In this document: positions 15,360 to 23,777 of the stretch, piece by piece | How the letters are laid out: each line of letters starts with the position of its first letter | Position numbering within the stretch: position 1 is the first letter of the stretch | Assembly (NCBI GenBank): GCA_030694975.1 | Contig: JAUYTU010000019.1 | Coordinates: 62,001 to 126,000, forward strand | Direction: 5' to 3' | Origin: Erysipelotrichaceae bacterium | Lineage (GTDB): Bacteria; Bacillota_I; Bacilli_A; Erysipelotrichales; Erysipelotrichaceae | DNA length: 64,000 bases | Position numbers and translations under genes: made by a program | The notes under the pieces: generated by a model | The model's input: the letters and a program-made list of their open reading frames with translations, nothing else | Databases searched by the model: none | What the model was told of the DNA's origin: nothing

Positions 15360-16910
15360 TACCTGCAATTCCTTAATCTCTTGCGTAGGAATCGTAAAGA
15401 TATCATCCGACAATACAATTAAATCCGCAAAGTGTCCGGTCATCAACCGGCCTTTTTGTTGTTCCTCAAAGCTTGCATAAGCACCTTCGACTGTGTAATT
15501 GTCTATAGCTGTAAATACATCTACTTTTTCCTTTGGATTATAACCAACAGATGGATAACTCATAAGATCTTGACGATTGACAGCACAATGGATTCCTTCG
15601 AACACATTGAAATCCTCCACCGGAGCATCACTTCCATAACTGACATGAATCCCTAGGTCTTCCATGGTCTTGAATGCATAACTGCTTGAGGCCAGTTGTT
15701 TGCCTACCCGATCTTCAACGATATGCAAATCAGCATGCAAGAAGATGGGTTGTACCAGAGCCAGTACATCAAGATCGCTCATTCGCTGAAGAATATCGTG
15801 ATCGGTAATCTGACAGTGAATGATCCCATGGCGTAGTGATTTGCCCAAATCAATCACTTTCGCATACGCATTCAACACATTCTCCATGGCTCCATCACCG
15901 ATTGCATGTGCAACCACTTGCATCCCCAGATCCGTAGCTGTTTGAACATACTCATCAATCTGTTCGGGTGTCATACAGGCAATTCCACGTGTAGATACAT
16001 CATCTGCGTACGGAGTTCTCATAAGTGCAGTACGCGCTCCTAAAGAGCCATCCGTGAATATTTTCAAAGGTCCATAACGTAAGAAATCCGTACTTTTAAA
16101 TCCCTTAGCAACGCTTGCTTTTAAGATTTCCGGAGTGTTGTAACAAATTTGATGATTGATACGAACGGTCGGTCGTTCTGAAGCATACTGAACATACGCT
16201 TGTTCGATGATTTTTGAGTTTTCATCTCCCATATGAAGATCATTGGTTGAAACCGAAGTGATACCTCGCTGGTTAGCAATCTTGGCAATCTGCTCGATCT
16301 GCTTTTTAACATCTTCAACCGTCAGACGCGGCTTTAAACATTCCAAAAGATCGATGGCATTCTCCGTAAACAGTCCATTCGGAAGACCATCTTCACCAAC
16401 CAAAATTTCACCACCTTCAACAATTCCAGATTCATTGATATTGGCTAGCTCAAGGGCTTTGCTGTTACAAACGGCAACGTGACCGCAAGCTCGTCCCAAG
16501 ACGATTGGAATATCCACAGATATTTTATCTATGTCATCTTTTGTTAACATCCGTTTCTCACCGACAAACTGATTCTGATTCCAGCCCCGACCCCACAGAT
16601 AACCGCTGTGATGCGGATGTTGACGCAAGTAATCTCTTCCCTTTTCAATCACTTCCTCAACCGAAGTACTTCCATATACATTGACCGATGCCATCGTAAC
16701 ACCGTGATAGTAAAAGTGCAGGTGACTGTCATTGAATCCGGGAACCACGGTTGAGTCCATTAAATCGATGATATCAGTACCATCTTCATACAACATCAAT
16801 ATTTTTTCACTCGAACCGGTTTTAGTTATGACTCCATCCTCAATTAAAAGAGCTTCACAAAATTTTCCTTTTTCCTGATATATTTTCCCGCTGTGCAAAA
16901 TTGTTCTCAT
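15327..16910 (-). CDS. YtcJ-like amidohydrolase
   Basis: 527 residues, start behind AGGAGTG. Amidohydrolase-3 (YtcJ/LAF3) type metal hydrolase: DSTVVPGFNDSHLHFYYHG gives the first metal-binding HxH-like motif, GSLGARTALM and QVVAHAIGDGAMENVLNAY the later His residues, IIHCQI a further His, and SYGSDAPVEDFNVFEGIHCAVNR the final Asp. The C-terminal EGAYASFEEQQKGRLMTGHFADLIVLSDDIF is the usual composite-domain return. Members act on N-acyl or amide substrates, mostly undefined. It stands alone, transcribed towards the C39-like gene. Confidence 0.88.
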   Translation of the reverse strand: MRTILHSGKIYQEKGKFCEALLIEDGVITKTGSSEKILMLYEDGTDIIDLMDSTVVPGFNDSHLHFYYHGVTMASVNVYGSTSVEEVIEKGRDYLRQHPHHSGYLWGRGWNQNQFVGEKRMLTKDDIDKISVDIPIVLGRACGHVAVCNSKALELANINESGIVEGGEILVGEDGLPNGLFTENAIDLLECLKPRLTVEDVKKQIEQIAKIANQRGITSVSTNDLHMGDENSKIIEQAYVQYASERPTVRINHQICYNTPEILKASVAKGFKSTDFLRYGPLKIFTDGSLGARTALMRTPYADDVSTRGIACMTPEQIDEYVQTATDLGMQVVAHAIGDGAMENVLNAYAKVIDLGKSLRHGIIHCQITDHDILQRMSDLDVLALVQPIFLHADLHIVEDRVGKQLASSSYAFKTMEDLGIHVSYGSDAPVEDFNVFEGIHCAVNRQDLMSYPSVGYNPKEKVDVFTAIDNYTVEGAYASFEEQQKGRLMTGHFADLIVLSDDIFTIPTQEIKELQVLKTMVHGVFV

Positions 16911-16966
16911 CGTATCACTCCTATTGTGGATAGTATATCAAAAAAAGAATCACCTGACATGATTCT

Positions 16967-17938
16967 CTATATCGTATATTGATAATTTCGTCTTATGGTT
17001 ACTTCACCACTGTTAAGCGTAACTGTTGATCCATCACTTCGAACCGCAATACACGCACCATTTTCGTCGATATCCTTGATGACAGCCAAATAGCTTTCGT
17101 TATTAACGGTAACCGTCACAGGTACATGCAAGATATTACTATATTGTTTATATCGCTTGATCAGATATGGATGATTAAGGTTCTTATACCAATAGTCAAA
17201 TCGATTTAAAAAGGCGATGATCAATTCGTTACGCGTGTTTTTACGTTGCGTGAAGTCCTCAATACTACCCGCAATTTCGACAAGGGATTCATCAAACTCT
17301 TGATTGAAAACATTAAGTCCTAAACCAACAACCATGGTCTCAACATTTCCCGAATGAATATCCACACCGGCTTCACACAAGATACCGCCAATCTTTTTTT
17401 GTTCGATCATCAGATCGTTGACCCACTTGATCCCCGGTTTTACACTGAAAGTCAGTTCAATGGCCTCAGCGCATGCGACCGCGGTAGCACTGGTGATTTT
17501 AAGAGCTTGATTGACCGGTAGTTGTGGAGTAAGAAATATTGATAAATAGATGCCTTTGCCTTTTTCGGAATGGAAACTGCGACCGTTACGTCCTTTTCCT
17601 CGAGTTTGTTCATCCGCAATCATGACCACGCCTTCTTTTATTGAATGTTGGATGGCTTTTAGATCATCGTTTGTGGATTCAGTGGTTTCCTTAACCTTTA
17701 CTGTATGATAAAAAGCTGTGACATTCTTTCGGATGTAACTTTCACCCAAGACATCACTGTTTTTAATTCGATAGCCGACTTTGGGATGAGATTCAATATC
17801 CACCCCTTGTTTGCGCAACTGGTTGATCGCTTTATTGACCGTTGTCCGTGACACATTAAGCACTTTCGCTAAGGCTTCACCCGATACAAACGTATTTTTA
17901 GCCTCGATCAGTGCTGACTTGATTTTCTCTTTTACCAT
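16967..17938 (-). CDS. birA: Biotin-protein ligase and biotin operon repressor
   Basis: 323 residues. The N-terminal ~65 residues hold a winged helix-turn-helix (SGEALAKVLNVSRTTVNKAINQLRKQGVDIESHPKVGYRI), followed by the catalytic ligase domain with GRGRNGRSFHSEKGKGIYLSIFL (biotinyl-adenylate loop) and KWVNDLMIEQKKIGGILCEA, then the C-terminal SH3-like domain. It makes biotinyl-5'-AMP and transfers biotin to AccB, encoded 480 bp away, and represses biotin-responsive promoters. A perfect BirA-type operator lies 14 bp upstream of its start, so autoregulation and linkage to the divergent fatty-acid operon are inferred. Confidence 0.95.
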   Translation of the reverse strand: MVKEKIKSALIEAKNTFVSGEALAKVLNVSRTTVNKAINQLRKQGVDIESHPKVGYRIKNSDVLGESYIRKNVTAFYHTVKVKETTESTNDDLKAIQHSIKEGVVMIADEQTRGKGRNGRSFHSEKGKGIYLSIFLTPQLPVNQALKITSATAVACAEAIELTFSVKPGIKWVNDLMIEQKKIGGILCEAGVDIHSGNVETMVVGLGLNVFNQEFDESLVEIAGSIEDFTQRKNTRNELIIAFLNRFDYWYKNLNHPYLIKRYKQYSNILHVPVTVTVNNESYLAVIKDIDENGACIAVRSDGSTVTLNSGEVTIRRNYQYTI

Positions 17939-17951
17939 AATTCCTCAACTC

Positions 17952-17985
17952 ATTGTAAACCATGTTTACGACTCAAGTTTACAAT
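17952..17985. promoter_or_regulatory. BirA operator
   Basis: ATTGTAAAC-N16-GTTTACAAT, perfect 9-bp inverted arms with the spacing typical of Gram-positive BirA sites (TTGTTAAC-N14-16-GTTAACAA type). It sits directly in front of birA and 100 bp upstream of the fatty-acid operon promoter. Confidence 0.85.
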
Positions 17986-18025
17986 AAAAAAGGCGAAAAT
18001 TCAAAGAATTCATACAAAACCAAAA

Positions 18026-18039
18026 TGAAAGCGATTACA
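18026..18039. promoter_or_regulatory. cre box upstream of FASII operon
   Basis: TGAAAGCGATTACA matches TGWNANCGNTNWCA at 14 of 14 positions. It lies about 46 bp upstream of the -35 of the acpP promoter, a position where CcpA usually activates rather than represses (as at ackA/pta). Confidence 0.6.
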
Positions 18040-18084
18040 ACAATCGTAAAGCCGGGTTTTCACAGGAATTTCACAGAAACAATA

Positions 18085-18113
18085 TTTACTTTGATATTCA
18101 AAGTGGTTATACT
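18085..18113 (+). promoter_or_regulatory. FASII operon promoter with FabT-like operator
   Basis: TTTACT at 18085-18090, 17 bp, TATACT at 18108-18113. The perfect palindrome ACTTTGATATTCAAAGT (18088-18104) fills the spacer and matches the streptococcal FabT box pattern (ANTTTGATTATCAAATT) in its core TTTGA-TCAAA. A MarR/FabT-type repressor bound here would block RNA polymerase. No fabT gene is adjacent. Confidence 0.7.
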
Positions 18114-18150
18114 TGCCCATATGCTTAAACGAGCATTTGGAGGTATAAAC

Positions 18151-18381
18151 ATGTTTGAAGAGATTAAAAAAGTATTAGTTGACGCCATCAATGTGGATGA
18201 ATCATTGATCACACTTAACGCAAAATTAAAAGAAGATTTAGGGATCGATTCCTTATCCGCCGTTGAACTGGCACTTGAACTTGAATCCGCATTTGACGTA
18301 AGAATCGAAGATGCTGAGCTTGTCAAATTGCTCACCGTTCAAGACATCGTCGATACAATCAGCGCGAAAAAAGCGGCTTAA
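18151..18381 (+). CDS. acpP: Acyl carrier protein
   Basis: 76 residues from the ATG behind GGAGG. GIDSLSAVELALELE holds the DSL motif with Ser34, which carries 4'-phosphopantetheine. The protein is acidic and four-helical like all type II ACPs, and shuttles acyl chains among the enzymes encoded by the following 12 genes. First gene of the operon, followed by a hairpin that may set its expression above the rest. Confidence 0.95.
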   Translation: MFEEIKKVLVDAINVDESLITLNAKLKEDLGIDSLSAVELALELESAFDVRIEDAELVKLLTVQDIVDTISAKKAA

Positions 18382-18405
18382 GCCAGGGGTTGCCTTGGCT
18401 TTTTT
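18380..18405 (+). terminator. Partial terminator between acpP and accB
   Basis: AAGCCA-GG / CC-T-TGGCTT stem with a single bulge and a TTTTT run, immediately after the acpP stop and before the accB RBS. Probably leaky, so that ACP mRNA is in excess. Confidence 0.65.
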
Positions 18406-18417
18406 CAAAGGAGTACT

Positions 18418-18837
18418 ATGAAAATTGAAAATATCGAGCAAATCATTAAGCTATTCGAGCGTTCCACCGTTTCTAAGATGGAAATCGAGTCCGGTGATTT
18501 AAAAATCAAACTGGAAAAAGATTCCGGCGAAACCGGGAACTATGTACGGATACCCAATGTATCATCCCCAACATTGGTCGTTGAACCTGACTCCGACACC
18601 CTAGTCAAAGCGCCGCTGGTCGGAACTTTTTACGGTGCGGTCAATCCCCAATCTGCGCCGTTTGTTCAAATCGGTGAGTTTGTTTCCGCGGGAACCGTGC
18701 TTTGTCTGATCGAAGCAATGAAAGTCATGAATGAAATCAAAGCACCGGTCGAGGGTGTGGTTTTGGAAATCCTTGGACGCAACGGCGAAATGGTCGCCTA
18801 TGATCAACCGCTGATACGCTTGGGTGAGTCGACATGA
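18418..18837 (+). CDS. accB: Biotin carboxyl carrier protein of acetyl-CoA carboxylase
   Basis: 139 residues. The C-terminal biotinyl domain carries EAMKVMNEIKAP with the biotinylated Lys102 in the invariant MKM-like context, here MKV. APLVGTFYGAVNPQSAPFVQIGEFV is the usual BCCP thumb region. The N-terminal 60 residues are a variable acidic linker. It is the substrate of BirA encoded divergently upstream and of AccC, whose gene overlaps by 4 bp. Confidence 0.95.
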   Translation: MKIENIEQIIKLFERSTVSKMEIESGDLKIKLEKDSGETGNYVRIPNVSSPTLVVEPDSDTLVKAPLVGTFYGAVNPQSAPFVQIGEFVSAGTVLCLIEAMKVMNEIKAPVEGVVLEILGRNGEMVAYDQPLIRLGEST

Positions 18838-20201
18838 TTAAGAAGATTCTCATCGCCAATCGCGGTGAAATCGCCGTTCGCATTATTCGCAGTTGTAAAG
18901 ACATGGGCATTGAAACGGTTGCGGTATATTCAACGGCTGATGCCGACGCTTTGCACGTTCAACTGGCGGATGAAGCGGTTTGTATCGGAGCTCCTTCCGC
19001 AAAAGACAGTTACCTCAACACCAACAATGTTTTGAGTGCGGCACTCTTAACCGGAAGCGATGCCATTCATCCGGGATTCGGGTTTCTATCGGAAAACGCA
19101 GCCTTCGCCCGTTTGGTCGAAGATTGCGGATTGATCTTTATCGGACCCAACAGTGATGTCATTGAACTGATGGGCAATAAGATCAATGCCCGTCGTAAGA
19201 TGATCGAAGCGGGTGTTCCGGTCATTCCGGGATCGATTGGCGCAATTGAAAGTATCGATGAAGGAATAAATATAGCGAAAAGTATCGGTTATCCGCTGAT
19301 GATCAAGGCGGCAGCCGGTGGCGGGGGACGCGGAATCCGGATCGTCCTAGATGATTCGCAGTTTCGCGCTGTATTTGATACTTTGCGTCAAGAAGCAAAG
19401 AACAATTTCGGTGACGACACGGTTTACATAGAAAAGCTGTTTGTTGATCCTAAACATATTGAAGTACAAATCTTAGCGGATAAACATGGCACGGTGCTGC
19501 ACTTGTTTGAACGGGACTGCTCGTTTCAACGCCGCCATCAAAAGGTCATCGAAGAAGCTCCTTGCCACATGTTATCCAATGAACAACGCATTAAAATCTG
19601 TGAAGACGCTGTTAAAGTCGCTCAGGCTGTTGGTTATGACAGTGTCGGAACCGTTGAATTCTTATTTGACCAACACCAAAATCACTATTTTATGGAAATG
19701 AACACACGCATCCAAGTGGAGCACCCGATTACCGAAATGATTACCGGTGTCGACTTGATTCGTAACATGATTCGCAGTGCGGAGAATGTCAAACTACCAA
19801 TGTCTCAGGAAGACATCGTCATTCGCGGTCATGCGATTGAATGTCGGATCAATGCGGAAGATATGCGCAGAGATTTCGCTCCCAGTGGCGGTAAGATCGA
19901 TTTCTATCATCCACCCGGCGGAAAAGATGTTCGTATCGACTCTGCAATTTATAACGGTTATGTGATTCCGCCGTTTTATGATTCAATGATCATGAAACTC
20001 ATTACGTATGGAGATACGCGGTTGGCTGCGATCAAAAAAATGCGCAGTGCTCTAGAAGAACTGATTATTGACGGAGTAACGACCAACATTGAGTTTCACT
20101 ATATGACCATGCATCATAGCACCTTCATCGAAGGTAAGTATACGACCGGATTTGCCCAAGAGTGGATAAAGGAGTTGAAAGAACGTGAATCATTTATTTA
20201 A
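18834..20201 (+). CDS. accC: Biotin carboxylase, acetyl-CoA carboxylase subunit
   Basis: 455 residues, full length. IKKILIANRGEIAVRIIRSCKDMGIETVAVYS is the biotin-carboxylase N-domain start, KAAAGGGGRGIRIV the glycine-rich ATP-grasp loop, and MEMNTRIQVEHPITEMITGVDL the catalytic segment with the conserved Glu, Asn and Arg. It carboxylates biotin on AccB using ATP and bicarbonate. Overlaps accB and accD (16 bp) at its ends. Confidence 0.96.
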   Translation: MIKKILIANRGEIAVRIIRSCKDMGIETVAVYSTADADALHVQLADEAVCIGAPSAKDSYLNTNNVLSAALLTGSDAIHPGFGFLSENAAFARLVEDCGLIFIGPNSDVIELMGNKINARRKMIEAGVPVIPGSIGAIESIDEGINIAKSIGYPLMIKAAAGGGGRGIRIVLDDSQFRAVFDTLRQEAKNNFGDDTVYIEKLFVDPKHIEVQILADKHGTVLHLFERDCSFQRRHQKVIEEAPCHMLSNEQRIKICEDAVKVAQAVGYDSVGTVEFLFDQHQNHYFMEMNTRIQVEHPITEMITGVDLIRNMIRSAENVKLPMSQEDIVIRGHAIECRINAEDMRRDFAPSGGKIDFYHPPGGKDVRIDSAIYNGYVIPPFYDSMIMKLITYGDTRLAAIKKMRSALEELIIDGVTTNIEFHYMTMHHSTFIEGKYTTGFAQEWIKELKERESFI

Positions 20202-21060
20202 AAAACGCAAGGAACAACTCGGCTTCTTTCAAGGTCTTTTGTCAAAACCGAAATCTGTTAATATTCCACGAGAATTTAACGAATCCGCGATCATGGTATG
20301 TGATTCGTGTGGCGGGGCAAGCAGTAAGAAAGATATGGCAAGCAATCTCTTTGTCTGTCCATCATGCAACTATCATTTAAAGCTGACACCGCAACAACGT
20401 CTGTATCAACTCATTGATGAGAACAGTTTTCGCGAAACCAATCGTAAAATGAGCAGCACATCGGTTGCGCTTTTTCCGGGTTATTTAGATAAGTACAATA
20501 AGAACGTTGAAAATACCGGTAACCTGGAGGCTGTGGTGTGCGGTGTCGCTACGATTGGCGGTAATAAAACGGCGATTGCTATTCTTGATGCTCACTTTAT
20601 GATGGGATCGATGGGTTCCGTGGTCGGTGAGAAGATTACCCGACTCATTGAACTTGCGGATCGCAAGAAACTGCCATTAATCATTTTCTCAGCTTCAGGG
20701 GGTGCCCGTATGCAAGAGGGAATCAACTCACTGATGCAAATGGCCAAAACCAGTGCGGCGTTGGCACACTTTGGGGACAATGGCGGATTTTATATCTCCG
20801 TACTCACACATCCGACCACTGGCGGTGTATCTGCTAGTTTTGCGATGCTGGGTGATATAATCCTTGCGGAACCGGGAGCATTAATTGGCTTTGCGGGTCG
20901 GCGAGTCATCGAAAAAACCGTCAACGAAAAACTTCCGGACAATTTCCAAACGGCGGAGTTTATTAAGGAAAAGGGATTTGTGGATCGTATCGTTGCCCGT
21001 AAGCAATTGCGAAACACCTTGATTACACTGCTTGAATATCATAAGGAGGCATCGATATGA
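20185..21060 (+). CDS. accD: Acetyl-CoA carboxylase carboxyltransferase subunit beta
   Basis: 291 residues from a GTG start behind AAGGAG, overlapping accC by 16 bp. The zinc ribbon CDSCGG...CPSCNYH (near residues 34-56) is typical of bacterial AccD, followed by the crotonase-type carboxyltransferase domain with SASGGARMQEGINSLMQMAKTSAAL and TTGGVSASFAMLGD. It forms the carboxyltransferase with AccA, overlapping downstream by 4 bp. Confidence 0.95.
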   Translation: MNHLFKKRKEQLGFFQGLLSKPKSVNIPREFNESAIMVCDSCGGASSKKDMASNLFVCPSCNYHLKLTPQQRLYQLIDENSFRETNRKMSSTSVALFPGYLDKYNKNVENTGNLEAVVCGVATIGGNKTAIAILDAHFMMGSMGSVVGEKITRLIELADRKKLPLIIFSASGGARMQEGINSLMQMAKTSAALAHFGDNGGFYISVLTHPTTGGVSASFAMLGDIILAEPGALIGFAGRRVIEKTVNEKLPDNFQTAEFIKEKGFVDRIVARKQLRNTLITLLEYHKEASI

Positions 21061-21854
21061 GCCATTTAACCGCTTGGGATCGTATATGCATTGCCCGCAG
21101 TCAGAACCGCCCGAAAAGCAGAGATATTTTGCCAAAGCTTTTTGAGGATATCATTGAACTTTACGGGGATCGCTGTTATGGGGATGATGCGGCGTTGATT
21201 GGTGCGATCGGTCGCTTCGAGGGAATGCCAGTCACGATTTTGGCGCAGAGCAAAGGTCGTGATTTACAAGAAAATCTGGCGTGCAACTTTGGCATGATGA
21301 ATCCTGAAGGATATCGTAAGGCCATGCGCTTAGCGAAGCAAGCCGAGAAATTTCATCGTCCGATCATTACCATCATTGATACGGCCGGCGCATTTCCGGG
21401 CAAAGGTGCGGAAGAACGCGGGCAAGCCGAAGCGATTGCTTCCAGTTTAAAAATGTTTGCGACGATTCAAACGCCGGTCCTTGCGATCGTGCTTTCCGAA
21501 GGGGGCAGTGGCGGGGCGTTGGCACTGAGCGTTGCGGATCGGATCTATATGATGGAAAATGCCGTGTATTCTATTTTGTCGTGCGAAGGGTTTGCAAGTA
21601 TTTTATGGAAAGATGAAACCCGTGCCAAAGAAGCAGCGGAACTGATGGAGTGTACGTCCATCGACTTAGCGAAAAAGGGAATTATTGATGGAATCATCAC
21701 GGAACCGGAGGGCGGCTTTGATCATCAGAGCGATGAAGTGTACGGTCAAATTCGTTCCATCATTCGCCGCGAGTTGAATATATTAACGAAAATACGCGTG
21801 AAGAATCTGGTGCAACAGCGCTATGAAAAGTTTCGCGCCATGGGAAATGTATGA
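21057..21854 (+). CDS. accA: Acetyl-CoA carboxylase carboxyltransferase subunit alpha
   Basis: 265 residues. DTAGAFPGKGAEERGQAEAIASSLKMF and LSEGGSGGALALSVADRIYMMENAVYSILSCEGFASILWKD are diagnostic AccA motifs; they place the malonyl-CoA oxyanion loops. The N-terminal helical segment of longer AccA proteins (about 319 residues in E. coli) is reduced, as in other Firmicutes. Cytosolic partner of AccD. Confidence 0.95.
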   Translation: MSHLTAWDRICIARSQNRPKSRDILPKLFEDIIELYGDRCYGDDAALIGAIGRFEGMPVTILAQSKGRDLQENLACNFGMMNPEGYRKAMRLAKQAEKFHRPIITIIDTAGAFPGKGAEERGQAEAIASSLKMFATIQTPVLAIVLSEGGSGGALALSVADRIYMMENAVYSILSCEGFASILWKDETRAKEAAELMECTSIDLAKKGIIDGIITEPEGGFDHQSDEVYGQIRSIIRRELNILTKIRVKNLVQQRYEKFRAMGNV

Positions 21855-22825
21855 ATAAATATGTAAAAATTAAGGGTATGGGTTATGCTACGGCGCAACG
21901 CCGCGTTGACAATAATGATTTCACTTGGTTGGATACCAGTGATGAGTGGATTACATCGCGTACCGGCATTAACAGTCGCTACGTAACGGAGACGGAGAAC
22001 ACGTCTGACCTGGCCTTTCGAGCCGCATTATTGGCAATAAAAGACGCCAATATTGACAAGCGTGATATCGACACGATCATCGTCGCTACCTTTACACCGG
22101 ATATGTTAACGCCCAGTGTAGCATCCATTTTACAGGCAAAACTGGGATTAAACGATTGTCCGATCATGGCATTTGACTTAAACTCCGCCTGTACCGGATT
22201 TGTGATGGCTTTTCAAACGGTCAGTGCTTTCATTGAGACCGGACGTACAAAGACGGCGTTGATTGTCGGAGCTGAAACCTTAAGTAAAGTCATGGATTGG
22301 CGGGATCGGGGTACGTGTGTGTTGTTTGGGGATGGTGCAGGAGCGTTTGTCTGTACCAATCAAGGAAATGAAAGTGTTGTTGCTCATTTTGCGAACAGTC
22401 GCGGCGATTTGGAAGATGTATTGAGTGCTGAGGGATTGAAACTTCAGGATATATCCGATGCGCAGCCGTTAACCAGTGGCACACTGAAAATGCAGGGCCA
22501 AGCCGTCTTTCGATTTGCAGTGGATGCAATCAGTGATGGCATCCGTCAAGTCATCGAACATTCGAAAATATCTTTGGATCAGATCGATTATATTATCCCG
22601 CATCAGGCGAATTTGCGTATCATTGCGCATGTCGCTTCGAAGATGAAAATTCCCCAAGAGAAGTTCATTACCAATCTGGAAAGATTTGGTAATACTTCCG
22701 CAGCTTCTATTCCGATTGCGATGGCAGAAGCGAAGGCAAATGGTATACTTAAAGAAGGACAAAGAATCATTATGGTCGGATTTGGGGCGGGTTTAACCTG
22801 GGCCGCATCCACCGTAGAACTGTAA
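21851..22825 (+). CDS. fabH: Beta-ketoacyl-ACP synthase III
   Basis: 324 residues. Catalytic triad visible as Cys114 in NSACTGFVMA, His in IIPHQANLRII and Asn in FGNTSAASIPIAM. It condenses acetyl-CoA (or a branched primer) with malonyl-ACP to start chain synthesis. The primer preference cannot be read. Overlaps accA by 4 bp and is followed by fabK after 10 bp with an AAGGAG site. Confidence 0.95.
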   Translation: MNKYVKIKGMGYATAQRRVDNNDFTWLDTSDEWITSRTGINSRYVTETENTSDLAFRAALLAIKDANIDKRDIDTIIVATFTPDMLTPSVASILQAKLGLNDCPIMAFDLNSACTGFVMAFQTVSAFIETGRTKTALIVGAETLSKVMDWRDRGTCVLFGDGAGAFVCTNQGNESVVAHFANSRGDLEDVLSAEGLKLQDISDAQPLTSGTLKMQGQAVFRFAVDAISDGIRQVIEHSKISLDQIDYIIPHQANLRIIAHVASKMKIPQEKFITNLERFGNTSAASIPIAMAEAKANGILKEGQRIIMVGFGAGLTWAASTVEL

Positions 22826-22835
22826 AGGAGCGACT

Positions 22836-23777
22836 ATGCTATTAAATGAAATTTTGAAAATAAAGTACCCCATCGTTCAAGGGGCGATGGCCAATATAGC
22901 GACCGCAGAGTTTGCGTCGGCAGTTTCTAATGCCGGTGCTTTGGGCGTGATTGCGACCGGAGCGATGAATCCTCAACAAGTGGAAGAAGCGGTTGCGCGT
23001 TGTCGCAGTCTGACAGACAAACCATTTGGAGTCAATGTCATGATGATGAATCATCACAGTCCTGAGATCTTTGAAGTGCTCTATCGGTTGAAACCGGCCG
23101 TCGTTACCACCGGAGCCGGAAATCCGGGTCCCTATATGGCAAAACTGAAGGAAGCAGGGATTTTTGTGATTCCGGTGGTTCCGACAGTTTCTCTGGCCAT
23201 CCGTATGCAACAGGCCGGTGCGGATATGGTCATTGTTGAAGGTACGGAAGCCGGCGGTCATGTCGGCGAAATGACGACGATGGCGTTGGTTCCTCAAGCG
23301 GTGGACAGTCTCAATATTCCGGTCATAGCTGCCGGAGGCATTGGGGATGGACGCGGATTTGCTTCAGCACTCATGTTAGGTGCGATCGGCGTTCAGATGG
23401 GTACGTTGCTGCTTGCCAGTGAAGAATGTCCGATCCATGAGAATTATAAAAATGCTGTACTTAAGGCTAAGGATAGCGATACCGTTGTTACGGGCAGAAG
23501 TGTTTCGGCGCCGGTGCGGATCATGCGCAATCCGATGTCTCAGGAGTATTTGCGTTTGGAAAAAGAAGGCGCAACCAAAGATGAACTTGAAAAACTCACG
23601 TTGGGTTCATTGCGTAAAGCAGTGTTTGACGGGGATGTCAAAAACGGTTCTGTCATGATGGGGCAGATTGCCGGGATGATCAAGGAGGTCAGACCGTTAA
23701 AACAAATATTTGAAGATATTATCTTGGATGCCAAGCAACAGCTTCCCAAACTCCAAGGAAAGTTGGATCAGTTATGA
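22836..23777 (+). CDS. fabK: FMN-dependent enoyl-ACP reductase II
   Basis: 313 residues. TIM-barrel FMN enzyme of the FabK type: PIVQGAMANIATAEFASAVSNAGALGVIATG at the start, VEGTEAGGHVGEMTTMALVPQ (with the conserved catalytic-site His), and PVIAAGGIGDGRGFASALMLGAIGVQMGTLLLASEECPIHENYK. It reduces trans-2-enoyl-ACP with NAD(P)H and is insensitive to triclosan-like FabI inhibitors. No fabI is present in the operon, so this is likely the only enoyl reductase here. Confidence 0.93.
   Translation: MLLNEILKIKYPIVQGAMANIATAEFASAVSNAGALGVIATGAMNPQQVEEAVARCRSLTDKPFGVNVMMMNHHSPEIFEVLYRLKPAVVTTGAGNPGPYMAKLKEAGIFVIPVVPTVSLAIRMQQAGADMVIVEGTEAGGHVGEMTTMALVPQAVDSLNIPVIAAGGIGDGRGFASALMLGAIGVQMGTLLLASEECPIHENYKNAVLKAKDSDTVVTGRSVSAPVRIMRNPMSQEYLRLEKEGATKDELEKLTLGSLRKAVFDGDVKNGSVMMGQIAGMIKEVRPLKQIFEDIILDAKQQLPKLQGKLDQL

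Noticed and set aside
17962-18150. Extended N-terminus of acyl carrier protein
   Set aside because: ACP is about 76 residues; the extension covers the BirA and FabT-like operators and the promoter.
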